Assembly: GCA_963922495.1 (NCBI GenBank)
Contig: CAWUIH010000061.1
Location: forward strand, 1 to 9,119
Direction of reading: 5' to 3'
Length of the DNA stretch: 9,119 nt
Source of the DNA: CAWUIH01 sp963922495
Lineage (GTDB): Bacteria > Pseudomonadota > Gammaproteobacteria > Coxiellales > Coxiellaceae
Shown: one piece after another, positions 1-4,988 of the stretch
Numbering within the stretch: position 1 is the first letter of the stretch
Layout: each line of letters begins with the position of its first letter
Notes under the pieces: generated by a model
What the model was told of the DNA's origin: nothing
The model's input: the letters and a program-made list of their open reading frames with translations, nothing else
Databases searched by the model: none
Position numbers and translations under genes: made by a program

Positions 1-51
1 CCACCAAAATGCTTGAAAGTGCTTTATGTCGTGTGCCAGACCCATTTTTTT
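1..51. other. Unassigned edge sequence beyond the dehydrogenase remnant
   Basis: Resemblance to nucleotide-sugar dehydrogenase stops near base 70. The bases beyond do not continue that gene in any frame I tried. The segment contains gtcgtgtgccagaccc (about 28-43) followed by a run of T. A short open frame exists leftwards but I do not recognise it. The abrupt change fits a deletion or insertion junction, possibly of a mobile element, but no element end can be shown from 51 bases. Confidence 0.3.
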
Positions 52-279
52 CTAAGTGCGCATAATTAATTTGAATTCATCAGATGTTAACGTGATTTTG
101 CTAGTTTTCAATTCTGTACTGGAAATCTTTCCTGAGGTATCGATTCCTTTAAAGAGCTCACTAATACGGTTTGCGTCTTTATCGTAGCCAATGACAGGAT
201 ATTCCCCACCAAAAGCAATTGCTACAGGAAGACCAACGTAACCAACCTATTTTACTGCAATTTTTTGTTTATTATTCAT
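52..279 (-). pseudogene. Decayed N-terminus of a UDP-glucose/GDP-mannose dehydrogenase family gene (TviB/WecC/VipA-like)
   Basis: Read leftwards from the ATG at 279-277, the frame gives the typical start of a nucleotide-sugar dehydrogenase: a KIAV strand, then VGYVGLPVAIAF, then YPVIGYDKDANRISEL and a stretch ending TLTSDEFKL. In the family this is the NAD-binding Rossmann fold, with a GxGxxG loop and an Asp that binds the NAD ribose. Here codon 11 (249-247) is TAG, where the first glycine of the loop should be, and the neighbouring residues are also changed. After about 70 codons the resemblance stops and a TAG follows at 54-52. The intact family is above 400 residues, so the rest of the NAD domain, the catalytic cysteine and the sugar-binding domain are absent. 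Intact relatives oxidise UDP- or GDP-sugars to uronic acids for capsule or O-antigen. I cannot tell which sugar this one used. Confidence 0.8.
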
Positions 280-727
280 GGATGGCGATTTTAACTTAAG
301 TTGTTATTTGCGTCATTAGGATAATGAAGGTAATCACTCAAATGCAAGCATTCGTCTGTAGGGTTGGTTGTGTTAAATCAGTAAGTACCGTGTGCTTGGC
401 AAAATTTGAACACGCTATATGTTTTGTATATATTAATTCTGAAAATAATGAGGTGTAAAGAATTATACTCGAATTTTTTGATGAATGCGTTTTTGTGGCA
501 TTTTCCTGCAAATACTCACGGTTGCAATGTCAGTTTACTATTAATCACGCTCAACCGCTTTTCTTCGGTTAAAGAAAACTCTTTTAGTAAACGACATTTA
601 TTGCTCTTCTACGGGTTGCATGGCATATATGATGAAACCTCTCGAGTTGTATGCAAGTCTACACAGCCATTTGCAATATATTGCTCATTAGGGCAAAAAA
701 GTCATTTAATTCATGCGGTTAATTAAA
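280..727. other. Gene-poor gap upstream of rpsO
   Basis: No gene can be supported on either strand. The longest open frame (406-726, plus strand, 106 codons) gives a protein with no recognisable motif or family and has no clear ribosome binding site, so it is probably chance. Minus-strand frames are short and broken. A small hairpin (AACCG/CGGTT around 552-569) has no T-run after it. In many gammaproteobacteria truB lies just before rpsO, and no trace of it is visible here. The stretch is probably decayed intergenic DNA joined to the remnant on its left. Confidence 0.5.
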
Positions 728-756
728 TTGCTATTGGTGTGAATGTGCGCTATAAT
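728..756 (+). promoter_or_regulatory. Sigma-70-type promoter of rpsO-pnp
   Basis: A perfect -10 box TATAAT (751-756) lies 17 bases after a -35-like TTGCTA (728-733, four of six consensus bases). Transcription would begin near 762-764, leaving a leader of about 75 bases before rpsO. This is the clearest promoter in the window and suits a highly expressed ribosomal protein operon. Confidence 0.75.
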
Positions 757-782
757 CGCACCTCGATTAGAAGCGGTTTCGA

Positions 783-810
783 CTTTGTCTGCAAATGACA
801 GTGGACAGAG
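783..810 (+). promoter_or_regulatory. Hairpin in the rpsO leader, possible S15 autoregulatory site
   Basis: CTTTGTC (783-789) can pair with GACAGAG (804-810) as a 7-bp stem with one G-U pair and a 14-base loop. A competing smaller hairpin pairs TGTC (786-789) with GACA (797-800). AAGC (771-774) and GCTT (810-813) could pair further out, competing for base 810. Ribosomal protein S15 represses its own mRNA in several bacteria by binding structured rpsO leaders, with a pseudoknot in E. coli. The position here, just before the ribosome binding site, fits such a role. No S15-binding motif is proven. Confidence 0.4.
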
Positions 811-824
811 CTTATTCAAATTAT

Positions 825-830
825 AGAGGT
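825..830 (+). promoter_or_regulatory. Ribosome binding site that sets the rpsO start
   Basis: AGAGGT lies 6 bases before the ATG at 837. The in-frame ATG at 795 has no such site, sits inside the leader hairpin, and would add 14 residues not found in S15 proteins. The start at 837 is therefore chosen. Confidence 0.8.
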
Positions 831-836
831 AATACA

Positions 837-1106
837 ATGTCATTAAGCGCTATTGATACAGCAAAAATTGTTAAAAAATATCAGCTGTCAGATCGTGACA
901 CCGGTTCTTGCGAAGTACAGATCGCTATATTGACCGCGAAAATCGAACGTTTGACACAGCACTTTAATACACACAAGCACGACCACCATTCCCGACGTGG
1001 CTTGCTACGAATAGTAAGTCGTCGCCGCAAACTACTTTCTTACTTACGAAAAATTGATATCAGCCGATATCGCAAACTGATTGCAAGTTTAGGCTTGCGT
1101 TCTTAA
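837..1106 (+). CDS. rpsO: 30S ribosomal protein S15
   Basis: S15 binds the central domain of 16S rRNA early in 30S assembly and forms a bridge to the 50S subunit. The 89-residue product has exactly the usual bacterial length. It begins MSLSAIDTAKIVKKYQ and carries the conserved DTGSCEVQIA segment (about 21-30), the HKHDHHSRRGLLRIVSRRRK core (about 45-64) that contacts rRNA, and the ending LIASLGLRS. The start at 837 is fixed by the ribosome binding site and by family length; the upstream in-frame ATG at 795 would add a non-conserved extension. pnp follows after only 10 bases, so the two are surely co-transcribed from the promoter at 728-756. Expression may be controlled by S15 through the leader hairpin at 783-810. 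No residues look abnormal. Confidence 0.97.
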   Translation: MSLSAIDTAKIVKKYQLSDRDTGSCEVQIAILTAKIERLTQHFNTHKHDHHSRRGLLRIVSRRRKLLSYLRKIDISRYRKLIASLGLRS

Positions 1107-1116
1107 AAGGAACAAC

Positions 1117-3204
1117 ATGAGAAAAATTATTAAAAGTTTCCAGTATGGTAACAACACTGTTACCTTTGAGACTGGACAAATGGCGCGCCAAGCTTCTGGT
1201 TCGGTGATTGTGCGCATGGGCGAGACTGTTATTTTAGTAACAGCTGTTGCCAAAAAGGAAGTTGAAAAAGGCCGTGATTTTCTTCCATTAGTAGTTAATT
1301 ATCAAGAGAAAATTTACGCTGCCGGTCGGATACCGGGTGGATATTTTAAACGTGAAGGGCGTCCAACAGAAAAAGAAACCTTGACGTCGCGTTTAATTGA
1401 CCGACCGTTGCGGCCCTTGTTCCCCGAAGGCTTCACTAACGAAGTACAAGTAGTGGCAACAGTGCTGTCAGTCGATCCTATGGTGCCTACAGATATTCCT
1501 TCCATCCTTGGTGCCTCCGCAGCAATTGCATTAGCGGGGATGCCATTCAATGGGCCGATCGCGGCAGCACGAGTAGGTTATAAAGATGGACAATATATTT
1601 TGAACCCTAATCTTACTGCAATTGAAACATCGCAACTTAATCTCGTCGTTGCAGGAACTAAAGATGCAGTTTTGATGGTGGAGTCAGAAGCACAACAATT
1701 GCCCGAATCAGTTATGCTTGGTGCTGTGCTTTATGGCCACGAGCAAATGCAAGTGGTTATTCAAGCAATTAACGAATTGGTGGCAGAAGCAGGCGGTGAA
1801 AAATGGGATTGGCAAGCGCCCGCTGAAAATACTGAACTGCAAGGTTTGGTTCACAGTCAGTGTTATGAGTTGTTGAAACAAGCTTACCAAATTCATGAAA
1901 AGCCCGCGCGGTTGGCGCGTATTCAAGAAATTCGTGAGGAACTTCATGTTCGTGTTATTGGTGAAGCTAATGAAGAAAATGAGGTAGACGTTAACGAATT
2001 GGCGGCTATTTTTCACGATTTGGAGCGAACAATTGTGCGCGATCAAATTCTCTGTGGCCAGCCCAGAATTGATGGTCGTGACCGAGTGACAGTAAGACCG
2101 ATTACTATTGAGGTGGGTGTCTTACCTCGAACTCATGGTTCAGCATTGTTCACCCGTGGAGAAACTCAAGCGCTAGTTGTAACGACTTTAGGTACTGAGC
2201 GTGATGCTCAAATGATTGATGATCTTGATGGTGATCGTCGCGAAGAATTTATTTTCCATTACAATTTTCCTCCATTCAGTGTTGGTGAAGTGGGTATGAT
2301 GGGGGGGCCAAAGCGCCGGGAAATCGGGCATGGTCGTTTAGCGAAACGTGCGGTTGCTGCAATGGTTCCCAATATCAACGAATTTCCCTATGCCATCCGT
2401 GTGGTATCAGAGATTTTGGAATCAAATGGCTCCAGCTCTATGGCTAGTGTTTGTGGCAGTAGCTTATCGATGATGGATGCAGGTGTGCCCATCAAAGCTC
2501 CGGTCGCTGGTATTGCTATGGGCCTGATTAAAGAGGGCGAAAATTTTGCTGTACTTACCGATATTTTAGGCGATGAAGATCACTTAGGTGATATGGATTT
2601 TAAAGTCGCAGGTACGGCCAATGGTGTTACCGCATTACAAATGGACATCAAAATTAATGGCATCACTAAAGAAATTATGGAGCAAGCATTGGCTCAAGCG
2701 AAAGATGCACGATTACATATCCTCAATATTATGAATCAAGCGCTAGATAAACCACGGCATAAGATTTCAAAACATGCACCACAATTTATTACTTTAAAAA
2801 TTAATCCAGATAAGATTCGTGATTTAATTGGCAAAGGTGGAGTAACAATTCGTGAAATCACTGAATCCACCGGTTGTACTATCGATATTAGTGACGATGG
2901 TATCGTGAAAATTGCTGCCAATACTACTGAAGGCGGAGAAATTGCTAAAAAACGGGTTGAAGAAATTACTGCTGAAGCAGAGGTGGGCAAAACCTATGAT
3001 GGTGTTGTTATTAAGATTCTTGATTTTGGTGCTATAGTTGAAATTATGCCAAATATGGAAGGGCTTGTTCATATTTCACAAATTGCTGCTGAACGAGTTG
3101 AATTAGTGAATGACTACCTTGAAGAAGGGCAGATGGTGCGTGTTAAGGTTATTGAAGTCGATCGCCAGGGAAGAATCAGATTAAGTATTAAGCAGGCGCA
3201 GTAA
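1117..3204 (+). CDS. pnp: Polyribonucleotide nucleotidyltransferase (PNPase)
   Basis: PNPase is a trimeric 3'-5' exoribonuclease that uses phosphate to release nucleoside diphosphates from RNA and can also add tails. It acts in the cytoplasm in mRNA decay. The 695 residues show the full order: first RNase PH domain (about 12-145, with GGYFKREGRPTEKETL at 74-89), a helical linker, second RNase PH domain (about 325-545), a KH domain with LIGKGG (570-575), and an S1 domain (about 624-693). The catalytic segment LTDILGDEDHLGDMDFK holds Asp486 and Asp492, the same numbers as the metal-binding aspartates of the E. coli enzyme. The protein stops right after S1, so it lacks most of the short C-terminal tail of the 711-residue E. 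coli protein. An AAGGA site precedes the ATG. A run of seven G (2301-2307) lies in the coding sequence but the frame is intact. Confidence 0.98.
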   Translation: MRKIIKSFQYGNNTVTFETGQMARQASGSVIVRMGETVILVTAVAKKEVEKGRDFLPLVVNYQEKIYAAGRIPGGYFKREGRPTEKETLTSRLIDRPLRPLFPEGFTNEVQVVATVLSVDPMVPTDIPSILGASAAIALAGMPFNGPIAAARVGYKDGQYILNPNLTAIETSQLNLVVAGTKDAVLMVESEAQQLPESVMLGAVLYGHEQMQVVIQAINELVAEAGGEKWDWQAPAENTELQGLVHSQCYELLKQAYQIHEKPARLARIQEIREELHVRVIGEANEENEVDVNELAAIFHDLERTIVRDQILCGQPRIDGRDRVTVRPITIEVGVLPRTHGSALFTRGETQALVVTTLGTERDAQMIDDLDGDRREEFIFHYNFPPFSVGEVGMMGGPKRREIGHGRLAKRAVAAMVPNINEFPYAIRVVSEILESNGSSSMASVCGSSLSMMDAGVPIKAPVAGIAMGLIKEGENFAVLTDILGDEDHLGDMDFKVAGTANGVTALQMDIKINGITKEIMEQALAQAKDARLHILNIMNQALDKPRHKISKHAPQFITLKINPDKIRDLIGKGGVTIREITESTGCTIDISDDGIVKIAANTTEGGEIAKKRVEEITAEAEVGKTYDGVVIKILDFGAIVEIMPNMEGLVHISQIAAERVELVNDYLEEGQMVRVKVIEVDRQGRIRLSIKQAQ

Positions 3205-3225
3205 GGAATACGTAACAGGAGTTTA

Positions 3226-3876
3226 ATGTCTGACTACGTAGTTATATTGCATGGTATTACCCGATCGAGCAAGTTGATGGACAAACTTGCTCGTCAAGTT
3301 GCCAGTCATGGTCATGCTGTTTTTAACGAAAATTACCCTTCAACCTCTGCTCCCATCAAACAGCTTGCTGAGGGTCTTTACCTACGCATCAAACCGCTTT
3401 GTGAAAATCTTAATAAGAAGCTACATTTCATTGCGCATTCAATGGGTGCTTTAATTACCCGCTACATCATTGCGACTTATCAGCCGGTCAATTTAGGGCG
3501 AGTGGTTTTTTTAGCCCCACCCAACCAAGGCAGCCAATTGGTGGATAAACTCAAATGGTTGTGGCTATTTCGAAAGTTTTGTGGTCCAGCAGGAAGTGAA
3601 ATGGGTCATGGTAATGATAGTTTTATCAATAGCTTGCCGCCTAAAATCAATTTTGAACTCGGAATAATCGCTGGTGATCGCTCTATTGATCCATTTTACT
3701 CTTGGTTTCTATTATCTGGTAAAGATGACGGTAAACTCACCATCGAAGAAACTAAACTCGATGGTATGAAAGAACATATTGTGATTCATGCTAATCATAC
3801 ATATATGCCACAGAATCAGGAAGCAATAGATTTGACCATACGTTTTATACAGCACGGTAGCTTTTCAAAAGATTAA
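3226..3876 (+). CDS. Small alpha/beta-hydrolase, lipase/esterase-like
   Basis: The 216-residue protein has the features of a serine hydrolase close to the PGAP1/EstA-like lipases. An N-terminal strand leads to HGITRSS (9-15, the usual HG oxyanion region). The nucleophile elbow is IAHSMG (69-74) with Ser72, so the first glycine of GxSxG is alanine. A LAPPNQGS segment (97-103) follows. The probable acid is Asp167 or Asp168 in GKDDGKLTIEETKLDGM, and the probable base is His191 in ANHTYM. The spacing of these pieces matches the family. No signal peptide is seen, so it is probably cytoplasmic. The substrate is unknown: lipid, ester and thioester are all possible. A strong AGGAG site (3217-3221) precedes the ATG, 21 bases after the pnp stop, so it is the last gene of the rpsO-pnp operon and is followed by a terminator. 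Confidence 0.85.
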   Translation: MSDYVVILHGITRSSKLMDKLARQVASHGHAVFNENYPSTSAPIKQLAEGLYLRIKPLCENLNKKLHFIAHSMGALITRYIIATYQPVNLGRVVFLAPPNQGSQLVDKLKWLWLFRKFCGPAGSEMGHGNDSFINSLPPKINFELGIIAGDRSIDPFYSWFLLSGKDDGKLTIEETKLDGMKEHIVIHANHTYMPQNQEAIDLTIRFIQHGSFSKD

Positions 3877-3880
3877 AATT

Positions 3881-3913
3881 GATTGATATTGAGATGTTGC
3901 CTCACTATCAATT
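3881..3913. other. Interrupted hairpin after the hydrolase gene
   Basis: TTGATA (3883-3888) pairs with TATCAA (3906-3911), extended outwards by A-T and G-U, and TGAG (3890-3893) pairs with CTCA (3901-3904) across one mismatch, with a 7-base loop. No T-run follows on the plus strand. On the minus strand the stem is followed by AATTTTAATC, so it could at most weakly stop leftward transcription. It may instead protect the mRNA 3' end. Confidence 0.35.
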
Positions 3914-3929
3914 CCGCATTGAACAATAC

Positions 3930-3952
3930 CAGTAATTCTTTACTGATTTTTT
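3930..3952 (+). terminator. Rho-independent terminator of the rpsO-pnp-hydrolase operon
   Basis: CAGTAA (3930-3935) and TTACTG (3940-3945) form a perfect 6-bp stem around a TTCT loop, followed by A and six T (3947-3952). It lies 53 bases after the hydrolase stop. The stem has only two G-C pairs, so efficiency may be modest. Confidence 0.65.
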
Positions 3953-4430
3953 AGCAGCGGTAGTGTGGCTCTTTATGAGTATAACAATTATCCGTCGCTT
4001 GATCACAGTAGGATATCAGCGCTCTAAATAATTATCGTCATCAATAATCCTATAAAAGGTGGTTGGGTGTGATTAAATGGTGTAAGGTTGATTGAGATCG
4101 GTGATAAAAATTGTCGCAGTCACCTCGTTAGTGATGAAAAGCATTTTTATATAGTGAGATGAATTCAAGGTGGTATGCCGGAAATCGTGACCAAATTGCT
4201 TTTTCTAGGTTAAAACATTAAAACCTAGTGCAGAGCAGTTAAGCATGGAAGAGAAGATGAGGCGTATTTTGTATCGGGCGTTTAAAAAGTTTGTTTCATC
4301 ATAGGTCAATGTACTACTCAAAATCCGGCTACAGGCAGGATAAAATCTGTCAATTTTACTGAGAAATTGGTTTAAAAAGATACTGACTGCAAATAGTAGC
4401 GTGGCCTGCAACTGTCGTTTTTAGGCTAAA
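3953..4430. other. Gene-poor gap between the hydrolase terminator and mgsA
   Basis: I find no intact gene. A 68-codon minus-strand frame (4205-4411) has no recognisable family. On the plus strand, several adjacent stretches read like protein but are cut by stops and frame changes: 4073-4213 in one frame with an internal TGA at 4160, and about 4212-4303 in another. These might be the remains of a lost gene, though I cannot name it. A perfect inverted repeat lies at 4205-4228. Confidence 0.45.
4205..4228. repeat. Perfect 7-bp inverted repeat
   Basis: CTAGGTT (4205-4211) is exactly repeated in reverse complement as AACCTAG (4222-4228) with an AT-only spacer apart from one C. There is no T-run after it on either strand in the proper direction, so it is not a classic terminator. 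It could be a protein-binding operator, an element scar, or chance. Confidence 0.35.
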
Positions 4431-4868
4431 TTATTGGTTGAGCTTACGACCACGATAGGCATCATAGTTAGGAACAGTGCGAACGTAATTGGCACTGAAT
4501 AATGGTGAACTGATAATGAAGTCTGCTGAGGCTTCACTACAAGCTGTGGGTATATTCCAGACAGTGGCGATTCGCAGCAGAGCGCGAACATCGGGATCGT
4601 GAGGTTGCGCCTCCAAAGGATCCCAAAAGAAAATCAATATATCAATTTTGTCGTTTACGATATGCGCTCCTAGTTGCTGATCACCTCCTAAAGGACCGCT
4701 TTCAAGCAAGTTTACTTGCAATTGTAATTTTTCTCTAATAATGATTCCTGTTGAGTGAGTTGCTATCAGGTGGTGTGGTTTGAGAAGGTTAAAATTTTTT
4801 TGCACCCAATTAATTAGTGCGTTTTTCTTATGATCGTGGGCGACCAGTGCAATAGTTTTTATAGTCAT
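4431..4868 (-). CDS. mgsA: Methylglyoxal synthase
   Basis: MgsA converts dihydroxyacetone phosphate to methylglyoxal and phosphate, a bypass that frees phosphate when sugar phosphates pile up. It acts as a cytoplasmic homohexamer in known cases. The 145 residues align throughout with the 152-residue E. coli enzyme, lacking only a short N-terminal extension: IALVAHDHKK (6-15), SGPLGGDQQLGA (57-68), IDILIFFWDPLEAQPHDPDVRALLRIATVWNIP (75-107). Asp63 corresponds to the E. coli catalytic Asp71, His90 to His98, Asp83 to Asp91 and Asp93 to Asp101. The phosphate-binding loop, TGTTG in E. coli, reads THSTG here (37-41), so a glycine is replaced by histidine. The gene stands alone and diverges from comEC. 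Its ribosome binding site is weak and its leader would be very short. Confidence 0.95.
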   Translation of the reverse strand: MTIKTIALVAHDHKKNALINWVQKNFNLLKPHHLIATHSTGIIIREKLQLQVNLLESGPLGGDQQLGAHIVNDKIDILIFFWDPLEAQPHDPDVRALLRIATVWNIPTACSEASADFIISSPLFSANYVRTVPNYDAYRGRKLNQ

Positions 4869-4880
4869 GCAAATTAACTT

Positions 4881-4909
4881 ATTGTAATTAGATTAATATT
4901 CTATCACAA
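4881..4909 (-). promoter_or_regulatory. Probable mgsA promoter
   Basis: On the minus strand a -35-like TTGTGA (4909-4904, four of six) and a -10-like TACAAT (4886-4881, five of six) are 17 bases apart. Transcription would begin near 4874, only about six bases before the mgsA ATG, so the mRNA would be nearly leaderless. The AT-rich setting makes chance matches likely. Confidence 0.45.
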
Positions 4910-4943
4910 ATTTTTCGGTTTGACGAGTTGATATTGCTGGCAA

Positions 4944-4972
4944 TGGCTACGAGTATCTTCATACTATATAAT
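4944..4972 (+). promoter_or_regulatory. Probable comEC-msbA-lpxK promoter
   Basis: A perfect TATAAT (4967-4972) lies 17 bases after TGGCTA (4944-4949), which matches the -35 consensus at only three of six positions. Predicted transcription starts around 4979, about ten bases before the comEC ATG, leaving no room for a normal ribosome binding site. The weak -35 box may mean low or activator-dependent expression. Confidence 0.45.
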
Positions 4973-4988
4973 GTTGTTTAATCATTAG

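Noticed and set aside
406..726. 106-codon plus-strand open frame upstream of rpsO
   Set aside because: No recognisable motif, no clear ribosome binding site, and its end is close to the rpsO promoter. It looks like a chance frame in AT-rich DNA.
280..727. tRNA, CRISPR array or riboswitch in the upstream gap
   Set aside because: I saw no cloverleaf, no regularly spaced repeats and no known riboswitch core on either strand.
795..836. N-terminal extension of S15 from the ATG at 795
   Set aside because: S15 is 89 residues in nearly all bacteria, the extension is not conserved, and the ribosome binding site at 825-830 serves the ATG at 837.
1314..1550. Minus-strand open frame inside pnp
   Set aside because: It lies wholly opposite a well-conserved PNPase domain; it is a shadow frame with no family resemblance. 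The same holds for 1708-2046, 2736-2990 and 2824-3072.
4205..4411. 68-codon minus-strand open frame downstream of mgsA
   Set aside because: No family resemblance and no convincing ribosome binding site.
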